NCBI GenBank assembly: GCA_037447655.1
Contig: JBBHKE010000968.1
Coordinates: 62,001-126,000 of the forward strand
Direction of reading: 5' to 3'
DNA from: Zygnema cylindricum
Lineage: Eukaryota; Streptophyta; Zygnematophyceae; Zygnematales; Zygnemataceae
DNA: 64,000 bases
Shown: piece after piece, positions 43,259 to 54,879 of the stretch
Position numbering within the stretch: position 1 is the first letter of the stretch
How the letters are laid out: every line of letters starts with the position of its first letter
Program-made: the position numbers and the translations under genes
Notes under the pieces: generated by a model
The model's database searches: none
What the model was told of the DNA's origin: nothing
What the model saw: the letters and a program-made list of their open reading frames with translations, nothing else

Positions 43259-45420
43259 CTAATTACCTCAATAATAAAGTTCTTACTTGAGCGGTAAAAG
43301 GCTAAAAACCTTATAAGATATAGTTTGGCCGTAAACTAGACATACCTCACTGAAAGGTTTTTGATAGACAAGTGATCAGTCTAGATACATATCGGTCTAA
43401 TTGGAAGATAGATCCTAAAGGAAAATCGGGGTATTTTTAGGATATTATAAAGATGTAAAAGGATATAGAGTTGATGAACTAAAAAAGGAGTATATAATTT
43501 GAGTAACACATCTAGTAGAAATGGATGAAGGAAAGTTTGTGGATCCCTTCAAGTATACAAAGTCAATAAAAATCAGATTTGAGTTAGAAAATTCAGATGA
43601 CTTTGAGCGTCCTAACTATCGAGGTTTCAGAGAAGATGATATTCTTACTGGTACAAATCAGACCGGGAAGGGCTTGACCGTAGAAACTCCAGTGACAACT
43701 CTATCTGAAGCAGAAGACATGGTGGAAAATGATTCGGACTCGAGGGACAGGGGAGAAGCCAAGATTGTTTGAAAGAACCCACAAAAACTATCTATTCCAC
43801 CCTCCGATTTGAGTGAGGAAGGAGAAGTAGCTAAAGGTTGCAAGAAAAACATGTTTATAACAAGGTAACAAAACTATCTCATCTGGATGAACCTTAGACT
43901 TATGGAGAGGCAATGAATTGTCCATAAAAAAACCGGTGGAAGACATCCTTGAATGAGGAGATGGCTTCAATTATGGCATGCAATAGTTAGGAGTTGGTGG
44001 ATTGTCCACCTAATCGAAAACCAATCGGTTGCTAGTGGGTGTTCAAATTAAAACTTAACCCAGATAACACCATTGAGCGCTACAAGGCTCGATTATTGGC
44101 AAAAGGATTTTCATAGAAAGAGGGAATCGACTACGAGGAAACCTTTGCCCCGGTCGTCAGATTTCCCTCTGTCCGCATACTTCTCAGTTTGGCATTAGTG
44201 GAAGACATGGAGGTGCACCTGATGGACATCAAGACAACCTTATTGCATGAAGAATTGGAAGAGGAGATTTTCATGCAACAACGCGAACGATTTGTAGAGC
44301 AAGAAGAAGAGAGTAAGGTATGCCGACTGATTAAAACTCTTTTTGGTTTGAAACACGCTCCCCGATAGTGGAATAAGAATATGATGAGTTTTCTTACGGG
44401 TCTGGGATATATCCAGATCACCTCAGATCACTCAATCTATGTTTTTGAAGATGAGGAAGGTATTATTTTTATTGCAACTTGTGTTGATGATTTGCTTGTT
44501 TTAAGTAAATCAATGGAAATAACAAATATACTGAAAACCGATCTTAAGGGGAGATTTGAGATGAAGGATATAGAGGAGGCAAGATTTATTTTGGGAATTC
44601 AAGTCGGAAGAAACCGAGAAAGAAATATTATAAGATTAGAAAATTTCAGAGGGATAAGGCTAATAGTTATAAAACTCCAGTGGAGATAAAGAAGGGAAGT
44701 GAGGGGAGTGAGGAAGAGGGAGTGATAATCTTAGATGAGGAATTAAGTCCTCAAAAACAAAAGTTCAAGCAGACTATTCCTTACAGGTGAGTAGTGGGAA
44801 GCCTAATCTATTTTATGAATTGTACCCATCGAATTTAGCTGCAGCTGTACGAGTTCTGAGTAGAAGTCTAATTGCTCCCACTAAGAGAGATTGGGAGGCA
44901 ACTAAAAGAGTCCTTAGATATTTGATAGGAACTAAGGTATGGGGGGAATACTGACATCACTACTTGGAGTGATGCCAGTTATGGTGATGCTCCGATGAGG
45001 AGATGTACTTCTGGATATGCATTATATGTGGGTGATGGGGCTTGTTGCTAGAGTAGCAAACAACAAAAGAATATTGCTCAGTCTACCATGGAGGCTGAGT
45101 ATATGGCCTTTTGCTCTGCTGTAAAAGAATTGATGTGGGACAAGTTTTTGTTTAGTGAGCTTGGTCACCTTAAGAGTGGTGTGAATAAATTTTTTTGTGA
45201 TAATCAGGCAGCAATCGCTATTGCTTCCAATCCTAAACATCATTTTAAAGCCAAACACATGGACATTAAACTCAGCGTTGTTGGAAAGAAGGTGGAAAAC
45301 AAAATAATCAGTATAAAGTACAGACCAGATAGCAAGATATTTGCAGATATGATGACCAAACCTGTGTTTTCCTTTAAGTTCTGTCAGGAGAAATGTGGTC
45401 TGAAATTAAAGAGTGACTAG
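43259..45420 (+). pseudogene. Element C integrase end, linker, reverse transcriptase and RNase H
   Basis: It starts mid-integrase (NYLNNKVLT, the continuation of 27891). The linker follows (VEMDEGKFVDPFKYTKSIKI, 43521-43772), then RT (NTIERYKA near 44070, ETFAP near 44145, a YVDD box changed to CVDD near 44482), and RNase H to DMMTKPV (45088-45420 open). Stops at 43771, 44028, 44116, 44368, 44687 and elsewhere rule out function. Confidence 0.85.
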
Positions 45421-45433
45421 AAAAAAAGGGTAG

Positions 45434-46476
45434 TGTAGAAAATAAAAATTAGTATTTTCTAGGTCTAAAACGAAATGCAAAAAACAAGCTGAGGTAGTTT
45501 GACTCTAACTCATCTCTTCAGCACCCACACTTGAAGCAGTCACTTAAGGTTGAAGAGGGAGCAAGAGCCATTGGTGCTTGTGCTGTCCAAAGAGATACAG
45601 ACAATTCTTTTTAGTAGGTTTACTAAAAGGATACTTGACGAACCCATGATTTGATCTTGGTACCTGTTGGTTGTCAAGTTAGCCGGTAGCGGTTAACTTA
45701 AACCTATTAGTCTAAGTCCAATTGTAAAGTATATAAGGTTTGACAAATATTTAAATAGTTAGACGTGAACTAATTCATTTAACGGAAACTATATACGTCA
45801 TGCATAGATTCAATTTTGTAAAGTACGAAGTACGGTACGGTTTGAAATGGATACCGCGCATTTTGCTTCGACAGCGAAACAAATATCGCGCAAGTATTAA
45901 TGACGGCTACGATTGAAACCTGGTTTTCATTGGACGGCCGCGAAGGATGTCGAGATCGCGGAATTAGATTTTGGCGGTTTGCAGTCACCGTCACATAAAT
46001 TGACACGTGGCACAACAACATTCGATTACCGCATCTCCGGGGATTACAAAAACGAATTCAATATGGCATGTGTCAACTTGTTGGCCATGTCGTACAATGG
46101 ACGTACGGAAAGTACACCGGCCCCTGTACCTTTTTGTACGACACAGTATTAGAGTTGGTGCCGTACTTCAGTAGATAGAGTTTTAGAGAGATATAGGACT
46201 TGAAAAAAATTGGTAGATATGACCCTCTCTCCCAGAGAGCTTTTGTACAAAAGGTCATCTTTGACCACTCATAACTTACTGCTCAGAGGATCAAATTCAA
46301 AGATTCTTTGTGGTATGGACTCAAGAGAGTCCTGCCTCCTTAAGGAAAAAGGTGGTCGGAGTTTTTGTTCGCCAAGGTGGCAGTTATTCTTTCTGAAACA
46401 CAAAGGGGTAAAGATTATCCTAGTGTTTTCGTGTGAGCTTCCTAATCTGAGGATCTATGGAGGTCTCAAAGTTGCA
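45434..46476 (+). repeat. 3' LTR of element C
   Basis: It follows the AAAAAAAGGGTAG polypurine tract, starts TGTAGAAAAT and ends AGTTGCA. Its tail (GGAGGTCTCAAAGTTGCA) matches the tail of A's LTR (GGAGGTCTCACAGTTTCA). No clean 5-bp duplication with the left end was found (left flank GAGAG, right flank AGGCG). Confidence 0.8.
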
Positions 46477-46539
46477 AGGCGCCTCAAACACGCTAAGTCT
46501 GTTAATTCATACTCATAACTACCTACTACTATACCCTAT

Positions 46540-47123
46540 GCCATTCAAAAGGCTGTATAGTACAAGAAGGTACAGTGGTGGATTGTACTTCTTGTACGGC
46601 CATTGTACAACATGGCCGTCTGGTTGACACTTGTTATCATGGCAGCCATCGTTCCTCCTCCCATCCTTTCCAGTGTCGAATGATGTGCCGCCACGTGGCA
46701 CATCGCATATCTATGTTTGAAAGCCGTCAAAGATTCATTTGGATTTTGTCGGGGCAATGACGTCAATCCGAACATGTATTTAACACGGTTACATTCGCGT
46801 TCGCGAGCGCGGTTTCGCTATAGTTGTTGTTTTGTAAATTTATATATGTTTTAGTGAAAGTGATGTTTGCGTAACACTTTAATTAAATAACGAACTAACT
46901 ACGTGTATCGTTTTGTCAACGCGAAAATGGTTAAGGCTTACGTTTACATAGTACTTTGCAAACCTAAGTTAAAATCTGGTTTAGAGCAACATTTTGGTGA
47001 TCTATCAATCTGTCTGCCTGTCTATCTGTTTTTTTCTGATTATGGTGGTAGCCATGGTGACTCTCTCTCTTTTCACTCTAGAGTCTAAATTAAGAAGTGA
47101 AAATTAATTACTTATTTTGAACA
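46540..47123 (-). repeat. Probable 3' LTR of element D
   Basis: The inner end is TTTTGAACA (47123), next to a purine tract (AAGGGGAGT on the minus strand). It shares ACTTCTTGTACGGCCATTGTAC, AACATGGCC and TGCCACGTGGC-type words with the LTRs of A to C. The outer end cannot be fixed because the 5' LTR is absent; D's LTR seems shorter than the others. Confidence 0.6.
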
Positions 47124-47226
47124 CTCCCCTTAATTCTTAGTCAACTTTTAATTTAAGTCCACAATTTTCTCGGCAGGATTTTAACTTAGGAGAAGGTTCT
47201 AATTTTGTCATCATGTCTGCAATCAT

Positions 47227-48293
47227 CTATTTATCACTTTTATGAACCAATTTAATTATTTTATTCTCAACCTTCCCTCTGACAATGCTTAGTCTTATAT
47301 CCATATGTTTAGCTTTGAAATGGTGTTTTGGATTAGTTGCGATAGAGATAGCAAGTTGAATATCACAAAAAACATTTTGAGTTCCAGATTTCATAAACCC
47401 AAGTTTTTCGAGTAGAGATTTTACCCACATTAGTTCTTTAGTGGCAGTACACGAAGCCATGTATTCAGCCTCCATAGTGGACTGAGCAACTACTTTCTCA
47501 TGTTGGCTACTCCAACAGCATGCACCACATCTAATTTGCAACACATTTCTAGTTGTACATTGTCTCAAATGCACATTCCCATAACTGGCATCACTCCAAA
47601 TGGTGATGTCAGCGTTCTCCCCTCCCAAATGCAACCATAATTCCCTTGTTCCCACCAAAAATATCATCACTCTTTTGGTTGCTTCCCAGTCTCTTTTCCT
47701 AGGTTAATTTAGACTTCTAGTGAGAACGCCTACAGCCGCAGCTATGTCCAGACGTGTATAATTCATAAAGCAAATTAAACTGCCTACAATTTTCCGATAA
47801 GGAATTCCTTCCATAAACTTCTTTTCTTCCTCATCCATCTCATCATTGAAAATCAATATCCCTCCCTCTTCACTCCCCTCCGATACTTTCTTTAGATCCA
47901 TGAGAGTAGTACACCCATTTGCTTTCTCCATCTGAAACTTTTCTAGCATACTGCCGATAGCTTCTTTCTGAATGAGTAGTATAACTCTATTCCCTCTATT
48001 CGTCTCCATTTGAATCCCCAAAATGTATTTTGCTTTGCCGAGATCTTTTATGTCAAACCGAAATTTCATATCATGTTTGAGTTTCCTAATTTTATCTAAG
48101 GACTTCTTTAAGACGAACAAATCATCAACATAATAGCAATAAATGTCACTCTATTTTCATCCTCAAACGTATATATGGAGTGATCTGAACTTATTCTAAT
48201 GTATCCCAAACCTGTCATAATTTCATCCAATTTTATTTTCCATTGCCGCGGGGCTTGCTTAAAGCCATAAAGTGATTTTATCAATTTGCACAC
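47227..48293 (-). pseudogene. Element D reverse transcriptase end and RNase H
   Basis: 48293-48108 encodes SLYGFKQAPRQWKIKLD. The frame then slips exactly at the YVDD box: the YVDDLFV codons are in the next frame. 48120-47704 continues (MKFRFDIKDLGKAKYILGIQ). 47670-47227 is RNase H (TIWSDASYGN, ACCWSSQHEKVVAQSTMEAE, KHMDIRLSIV). Confidence 0.85.
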
Positions 48294-48517
48294 CTTGCTC
48301 TTTCTCCACTTTCCACGAATCCTTCCGATTACCTCATGTAGATTTCTTCTTCCAACTCTCCATGTAAGAAGGCGGTCTTAATATCCATCTGGTGTATTTC
48401 CATATCCTCTTCGCGGCTAAACCTAAGAGGATTCTGATAGAAGGAAATCTGACTATCGGTGCAAAGGTTTCTTTATAGTCTATTCCTTCTTTTTAAGTAT
48501 AACCTTTAGCAACCAAC

Positions 48518-50387
48518 CTAGCTTTTATATCTTTTAATGGTATTATGTGGGTTTAGTTTATGCTTAAAAACCCACTTACATCCAATCGGTTTTCGGTCCA
48601 GTGGACAGTCTACCAACTCCCATGTATTGGCTTCCATGATAGAAGTTATTTCTTCATTGATGGTAGTGATCCACCGGCTCCTTTCTAAGGTATTTCTGGC
48701 CTCTGAGTATGTCTGAGGTTCATTTGGGTGAGACATCTTTGTGAGTTGGTTATTTACTTGTCTTTCTTGAAGTCGTTTACTATTTCTTCTTCCTCCGTCA
48801 AAATCTGACGCCGATATACAAGGCATCTTCGGGTTTCGTTTAGGAAGATTTTCAACTCCCCTAGATTCTAATCCCATTGTTTGATCAAGTTTCTCGTCAA
48901 TTTCCACTTCATATTGTGGGGTTTCTTTGGATGTTTTCTTTCCGTCTTTCTCTTTTGGTATATCTGCAAAATTTTCCTTCTCCCCGTCTTCCTTTTCTTC
49001 ATTTCCAAAGTCAAAGTTAGAAAACTGACCCGGTTCAAATCTGATTTTGACTTCTTTGTTATATATGAATGTGTCAATAGACTTTACTTCATTCATCACC
49101 ACTATGTGTTTTACCAAAATGATATCTCTCTTTTTCAAGTCATACACTCGATATCCTTTTGTGCTCTAATCATATCCTACAAGATATCTTGGTTTCCCTC
49201 TTCCCACTAACTTTCATTTAGACTTACCGAAATCCAAATTGTAGACTTGACTTCCGAACACTCTCAAACAAGACAAATCTGGTTTTCTTCCCGTCCACCT
49301 TTCATACAGAGTTTCCTTATTATTTGCCGAAGTTAGCACTCTATTTTTGATGAAGTTAGCATAGTTCATGGACTCAACCCAAAACTGCAATCCTATTCTT
49401 TTATCAATTAGCATACTTGTGGACATATCTCCTAATTTTCTATTAAATGTTTATGCTACTCTATTTTGTTTCGGATTATAATGAACAATTTTCTGATGAT
49501 GGATTTCTTCTTCTTTAAGAAATTCTTCAAATTCATTTGAGGTGTATTCTTTCCCATTATTTCTTCTTATCTCTTTTATTGAGGTTTCATGTAATTTTTC
49601 ACTCCATACTTTGTATTCTTTGAATATTCTTAAGACCTCTGACTTATGTCTAAGAAAATATACCTTAGTGTATCTAGACCAATCATTTGTAATGGTTATC
49701 ATCCATCTTTTCCCCCCATGTGAAGCATACCTAGTTGGTCCCCAAATATCAGTGTGAACTAGATCTAATACTTTCTCTCTTCTAAATGTGGATGCCTTTG
49801 GAAATGGGAGTCTATGAATCTTCCCTTAGGCACATCCACTGCAATCACCTCAGGTCTCATCATCTCCAAATTTAATTCCATCCACTATTCCTTTTTTCTT
49901 CATTTTCTTTCATCTATCTAGATTCAAATACCCTAACCTCTTGTGCCAAAGCATCATATCACTTCCACACGAGTAGAGAACACCCTTTTCATTGCAAAGT
50001 ACAATTTTGAACATTCCTTGACTACCCTTTTCAGCTATGAAATAAACCTCATTATCAAAACTAGCTGTGAAGATTCCTTTCTTAATTTCTATTCCGAACT
50101 CTTTTTCATCTAGAACAGCTGCAGAGACTAGATTCTTGCTAAGCTGTGGAATATAAATAACATATGGAGTGCTACAATTGAAGCCATTCCATCAACTAGA
50201 ACTTTTAAATCAACCAATCTAACAAGACTTGTGGTTTGTACTCTACCATCTCCATACTCTAACTCAACTGTTAGAATTTTTCTTAATTTTGTAAACCACC
50301 TCTGATCCTTCCACATATGCATTGTGGCCCCTAAGTCTATGATCCACCCATCCTCAGGTGGATCCCTCTTACCTCCGAAAGCACACT
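48518..50387 (-). pseudogene. Element D protease remnant, integrase, linker and RT start
   Basis: 50387-50128 has the protease motif altered to WIIDLGATMHMW. 49990-49760 holds a degraded HHCC region. 49702-49451 is the integrase core (TNDWSRYTKVYFL, RRNNGKEYTS; catalytic Asp codons partly changed to Asn). 49426-49214 continues it. 49147-48518 is linker and RT start (CKWVFKHKLNPHNTIKRYK). Many stops. Confidence 0.8.
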
Positions 50388-50597
50388 GGTATCGGGTGAA
50401 ATCATATCGCGATAATTTCGATATTCGATATCGGGGGGGGGGTAAAAAAAAATATATATATACTAAATATTTGTATATATCGCAAAATTATCGCAATATG
50501 TAGCTTCTTGATTTAGTGAAACGATATATCGAATATCGGGTACCTGAAATTCGATATATATATCGAATATTGGCAGGAGGTCCTCGATACCTAACAC
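50388..50597. mobile_element. Short inverted-repeat element, GTGTTGGGTATCG family, copy 1
   Basis: The left end GGTATCGGG(T).AAATCATATCGCG and the right end CCTCGATACCTAACAC are imperfect inverse copies of the ends of copies 2 and 3. The interior is made of TATCGCGATA, TTCGATAT and ATATATCGAA words plus a G9 run. It abuts the broken end of element D and shares a TA with copy 2. Confidence 0.65.
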
Positions 50598-50599
50598 TA

Positions 50600-50931
50600 G
50601 TGTTGGGTATCGGGTAAATTCATATCGCGATAATTTCGATATTTGATATATCGAATATCGATCGAGCAGATTCCTCGACATATCGTACTGGGACCAACAT
50701 AAATTATCGCGATATATATCGCAAAAACTGGGTGTCCGTACAGTCCTAGTACGGAAAATCGTACGGTTACCCCCCCCCCCCCCCCCACGCTCAGTGGGGG
50801 TGGGGGGGGGGGGTGTTTGAAAAAAAATAATTTGGGAAAAAAAAAAAAAAAATTAATGCCTCGCGATTATTTGGTTTACCTGAAATTCGATATATATAGA
50901 ATAACGGCAAAAGGTCCTCGATACCCAACAC
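50600..50931. mobile_element. Short inverted-repeat element, GTGTTGGGTATCG family, copy 2
   Basis: It starts GTGTTGGGTATCGGGTAAAT and ends CGATACCCAACAC, flanked by TA on both sides (50598-50599 and 50932-50933). The first ~130 bp match copy 3 almost base for base (ATCGCGATAATTTCGATATT, CCTCGA.ATATCGTAC.GGGACCAACATAAATTATCGCG). The centre has a C17 run and then a G-rich run around a CACGCTCAGTGGGGGTG hairpin. Confidence 0.8.
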
Positions 50932-51430
50932 TACAAAATATATTTCTTTTCTTCCTTTTTTATTTATTGCAGACCGCCGACCGGGAGGTTAAAATTTTAC
51001 CTTTCAATCGCAGCCGTCGTATCAGAAAATCGACACGTGTCAAAATGCAATGGTAGCTTTTAAGTGGCGGAAAAAACGACGACGTTACATACACACTTGT
51101 GTTCTTACCTTAGATTCTTCGATAAACGAAAGTAACAAAATAAGAATATAAAGCAAAATCAAATAAGTGGACTTGCACTAGTGATTTTTTCGAAAAGTAC
51201 AAAACATATTTCTTTTCTTCCGTTTTTTTTAGTGCAGACCGCCGACCTGGAGGCTAAAATTTTAGCTTTCAATCGCAGCCGTCGTATCAGGAATATGACA
51301 CGTGGCGACTGACAAAGTATTATTTATGTGGCGGAAGAAACGTTGACGCTACATGCACAGTGTGTACTATCCTTGGATTCTTCCATAAAACGAAAGAAAA
51401 ATATTGAGAGAATAGAGCATTCATTATTTC
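50932..51430. repeat. Direct repeat pair, family R2, with splice-acceptor-like start
   Basis: Two copies ~265 bp apart (from ~50933 and ~51200) read ACAAA(A/C)ATATTTCTTTTCTTCC..TTT, then GCAGACCGCCGACC(G/T)GGAGG(T/C)TAAAATTTTA, TTTCAATCGCAGCCGTCGTATCAG and CACGTG. A third, inverted copy lies at 63790-63880. The pyrimidine tract followed by GCAG resembles a 3' splice site, so this could be a duplicated gene fragment; no frame is recognised. Confidence 0.65.
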
Positions 51431-52115
51431 ATTTTGACATTTGTGCTCTTCAATAAATTCAAAAGCGCACATGCATTTACCGTACTCTTTTGTCTTTTAT
51501 ATGCACCGGCGTTATTGAAGAAACAGAAAATTGACCAATATATTCGGTTATCGTTGTTTTGTCAAACCCTAACGAACTCCTCGGTCCTATTGCGAATTTG
51601 TCGTATCTACCTTTTGACTATTTGTCTTTTTGCAGCTTTTAGAGTATCCTGCAACGTGGCAAAGATTCGGAATCGAATCTTTTTGTCAACAAACAGTGAA
51701 ATCACTCAAATCAGAGAACAAACCGGGATATATTATGATACATCAAATAGTGTTTACATAATTGCGTACGGAAACCGCTGTACTTTTGTGAGCTCTATGA
51801 GTTTTGTTTTTGTTTAGGGTTTTCTGAACTTTGTGAGCTTTGTGACAATTTTGATTTAATGCTTCCTTTTGAACCCTTTTTAAAGATGATATAAGTATTG
51901 GCAGTGTTCGAATTGACGTGCGGACGTAGATACTGTATTTGAAACTTGACGGGAATGACGACAAAAAATAGGAAATTCTCCTGAAGTCTCCTTCCAATAT
52001 TTTTTAGAAACTGTTTTTATTTTCTTTTACTATTTTCACCAGCCAGCCTCTATCACCGTATTACGTTCGAGACGTGCGATAATTTAGTGCGTATTCAGCC
52101 GAGGAATAAGATATA
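51431..52115. other. Non-coding, no gene recognised
   Basis: An open frame of 127 codons (51434-51817, plus) begins with a non-ATG codon and has no recognisable motif. From ~51990 the text CACCAGCCAGCCTCTA.CACCGTATTACGTTCGA recurs at ~52325 around the MITE, i.e. a flanking duplication. Confidence 0.4.
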
Positions 52116-52314
52116 CACCGTCGATCGTATTTAGCGTGTAGAAATTATTAGAGTAAAGAAAAAATTAGCGACATTAATTCTAATTCAGTGCCAAGAGACG
52201 TGGCAAATTATGGTCCATGTCCTTAAATAGCGTCATTTATTCTATTTAAGGTTCAAGGGTCAAAATTTAGGGGCGCCGAATTAGTGTCCAACACGCTAAA
52301 TACGATCGACGGTG
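52116..52314. mobile_element. MITE, 199 bp, CACCG-type TIR at TA target
   Basis: Starts CACCGTCGATCGTATTTAGC and ends with its inverse, with TA flanks (52114-52115 and 52315-52316). It has the same length as, and is clearly homologous to, 55984-56182 (GTGTAGAAATTATTAG, GTAAAGAAAAAATTAGCG, AATTCTAATT.(A/G)GTGCCA.GAGACGTGGCA). Confidence 0.85.
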
Positions 52315-52316
52315 TA

Positions 52317-52645
52317 GTGATTTACCAACCAGCCTCTAGGACCGTATTACGTTCGAAATGTGCGATAATTTAGTGCGTATTCAACCGCGGAACAGGATAT
52401 AAAATGGATTTCGCACATCGCTATTACTTATTAGGCTTAAGGATTTATTGGGGTTAGTTCGAGATTAGAATAATAAATACTATGTTAGTTTCAAGACACG
52501 TGGCAGACTGTAGTCCACTTCCTTAAAAAGGGTTTCTAGGTTGCTAAAACTATTTTATGATTATCAGGCAGGAAGAATTTTAATTTGAATTATTGTGTTG
52601 TTATAAACACTAATAACGATAGTGCACAATGTGTATTGCTATGAC
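52317..52645. other. Non-coding stretch with duplicated flank
   Basis: 52321-52395 repeats the 52037-52110 text (CCAGCCTCTA.(G/C)ACCGTATTACGTTCGA, TGCGATAATTTAGTGCGTATTCA). 52440-52640 resembles a degraded CACCG-type MITE ending CACTAATAACGATAGTGCAC. Confidence 0.5.
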
Positions 52646-52647
52646 TA

Positions 52648-53045
52648 GTGTTGGGTATCTGGTAAATCCATATCGCGATAATTTCGATATTCAATATATC
52701 GAATATCGATCGAACAGACTCCTCGATATATCGTACCGGGACCAACATAAATTATCGCGATATATATCGCAAAAAATGGGTGTTCGTACAGTTTAAGTAC
52801 GACAAAACGTACAGAAAACGTACAAAAAATCGTATGAACCCCCGCCCCCACCACCCCTCTCCCCTACTGAGCGCGCGCCACCGGGGGGGGGGGGGGGGGG
52901 GGGTTGAAAAAAAAATTGGAAAAAAAAAATCGCATAAATATCCATATATTTAGCGTCCAGGTACATGGATTCGATATATCGATTATCGGATACCTAAAAT
53001 TCGATATATATCGAATATCGGCAATAGGTCTTCGATACCCAACAC
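52648..53045. mobile_element. Short inverted-repeat element, GTGTTGGGTATCG family, copy 3
   Basis: GTGTTGGGTATCTGGTAAAT at the left and CGATACCCAACAC at the right, with TA flanks (52646-52647 and 53046-53047). The centre contains CCCC-rich and G18-type runs around GAGCGCGCGCC. It is longer than copy 2 because of the central homopolymers. Confidence 0.8.
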
Positions 53046-53057
53046 TACCCAACACTA

Positions 53058-53558
53058 CACCCGAATCGTAATTAGGGTAATGAAAAAATTAGAGTACAAA
53101 AAACTAAGAAAATAATTAGAGTAATGAACGCTAATTTATGTGATAGAGTTGTCTCAATTATGAAGTTTACTCTAATTTATTTAAGTACTCTAATTTGGCA
53201 CGCTAATATCCTCTACTGTAAATAAGGTATTCGTATAGAATATGGCAAAACGTACATTTTATCGTCATTATGACGTTTGCACTACGCGGTTTGTTAAAAC
53301 GCAGTTACATGATAACGGCCTGTATTAAATCATTATTTGTACTTTTTTACTTAATAAAGTACAATTTTGCACGGTACGAGGTCGTCCGTACTCCACACTA
53401 TTTAAAACGAACCTATATTAGAATTAGAAAACGCTAATTAAACTTTACCTTAAATAGAATAACGAAAAAAATAGAATCATTTACTCTATTTCATGTGATA
53501 GAGTCAAAAGTTCGAGCGACCGAAATAGAGTAATTTACTCTAATTAGGATCCGCGGTG
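53058..53558. mobile_element. MITE, 501 bp, CACCG-type TIR at TA target
   Basis: Left end CACCCGAATCGTAATTAGGG, right end inverse of CACCGCGGATCCTAATTAGA, with TA on each side. The interior repeats ATTAGAGTAA and CTCTAATT words. No coding capacity. Confidence 0.75.
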
Positions 53559-53599
53559 TAGTGTCAAAGTCACTACTTTGGGTTCTTAAAATTTTGATT

Positions 53600-54082
53600 T
53601 TTTTTTTCAAATAGGATACATGATTTTAATTTTTCCTTGACGTTAATTAAAGTAGAGTACAAAATAAAGTAAAGCCCGAAAGTACAATATAAAATAAATA
53701 GTGTGGTGTACGGTCGATGTTAGACTGTACATAAATGTACCTTTTCAAGTGAAAATTTACAAAAAATGAATTAAATCAGACGCACACGCATAGGAACGTG
53801 CGCTCGAAAAAAAGGGATTAGTCCGACACGTAGATTAGTATGGCATTGACGGATATTTTATTTTCGCGACGGCGCATGATTTCTCATATTTTGTACGGAT
53901 ACATATATTAATGTATATAATCGTACGACGAATATTCCATTTTTGTTGTTCCCAAATTAGCATAAACGACGAAATTGGAATGCACCTTTTTTTTGAAAAA
54001 AAACAAATTCTTAATTAGCATCAATTACTGTAATTTTCCTTCAACAATATTTAAACTTTGACACTAATAATGATTCGCGGTG
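53600..54082. mobile_element. Partial copy of the 10187-type MITE
   Basis: The right end CTAATAATGATTCGCGGTG is followed by TA. The interior follows 10310-10640 (GTGGTGTACG.TC..TGT(T/C)AGAC.GTACA, GACGCA, GTACGA and GTGTATAATCGTACGAC-like words). The left TIR was not found, so this copy is truncated or very diverged. Confidence 0.6.
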
Positions 54083-54477
54083 TAGCTATTAGCTTAATAG
54101 TTTAAAACTGTTAAAACATATTTTTCCGTACGCGTCAGATTATGGATTTGACGGTTGCGATTGAATTTGAAGATTCCCACCTTCCCATTGGCGAACTCCA
54201 TGTAAAAATCGGACAAGTGTGTACGGAGAAAATATGTTTTATGTGGCAAAAAATTAGTAACACTAATAACGGTAGGCGGTGTCCTGTGGTGATTAGCAGC
54301 ACAAAAGTTTCTATTAGAATGGGAATTAATTTTGTACCCTTTTTTTTTAGGGATTTTTGTAACTGCTAAATGCGAATCTCCATAAATAATTAAATACTAT
54401 ATGCGAATCTCTGTAACTGCTGCAAATCAGCCAGAATGTCTGTCGTTTAGTGCTTTTTTAGGGTTTGTTAGGAATTT
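54083..54477. other. Non-coding; degraded MITE end near 54265-54285
   Basis: CACTAATAACGGTAGGCGGTG (54262-54282) is the right end of a CACCG-type MITE without a recognisable partner. A 75-codon plus ORF at 54142-54366 runs into it and is probably chance. Confidence 0.4.
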
Positions 54478-54552
54478 TAGGGTTTTTCAGGTTTTTTTAG
54501 GGTTTTTAAGGTTTTTTAGGTTTTTTAGGGTTTTTTTAGGGTTTTTTAGGGA
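54478..54552. repeat. TTTAGGG-like low-complexity tract
   Basis: A run of degenerate TTTTTAGGG units (spacing 9-12 bp), with an inverse CCCTAAAA run at 55045-55076. This resembles degenerate interstitial plant-type telomere repeat (TTTAGGG) but is not perfect. Confidence 0.6.
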
Positions 54553-54879
54553 GTAGGAGACAAGCTGTAAATATTTAAGTGCGAAATCAAATCTCGACAC
54601 CCTACTTGTACTGCTCAGCTATCTAAGTATTGTCGTTTCTGTGACACGATCTTGGATTGACCAATGAATACGTCACGTCAACGTAAGCAAATGCCCTTCG
54701 TTTGACAAAGACTAACCACGCAATATGAATTACTGACGCATGTCAGAATTTGCCTAGCTGTATTTGGATTTTGTCGCTATCCTGAAGTTAAAGAGTAGAT
54801 ATTGTTGTCGTTTATGCCACGTTGGCAGTTTTCAAATGTGTCCTTTTTAAATTTTGAACGAACATAAGTCCTAAAGAGC

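Larger units (their letters stand above)
25049..46476 (+). mobile_element. Ty1/copia-like element C (outermost host of the nest)
   Basis: It has a 5' LTR (25049-27243, itself interrupted), PBS 27244-27258, a gag fragment, an internal deletion, then integrase, linker, reverse transcriptase and RNase H on the plus strand, and a 3' LTR (45434-46476). Its integrase codons stop at 27891 and resume at 43259 on either side of element B, with CTAAT duplicated. The coding parts carry many stops. The LTR pair differs considerably, more than those of A and B, and the 5' LTR tail (after ~26930) hardly aligns, so the element is old or recombinant. Confidence 0.85.
46540..50387 (-). mobile_element. Ty1/copia-like element D, 5'-truncated
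   Basis: A 3' LTR (about 46540-47123, outer end unclear) is followed on the minus strand by RNase H, RT, linker, integrase and part of the protease. At 50387 it stops in the protease (DLGATMHMW) against a short inverted-repeat element. No gag or 5' LTR follows on the far side, so the 5' part has been deleted. Confidence 0.85.

Noticed and set aside
51434-51817. 127-codon plus-strand frame
   Set aside because: Starts without ATG, no recognisable motif, no neighbour context; length is possible by chance.
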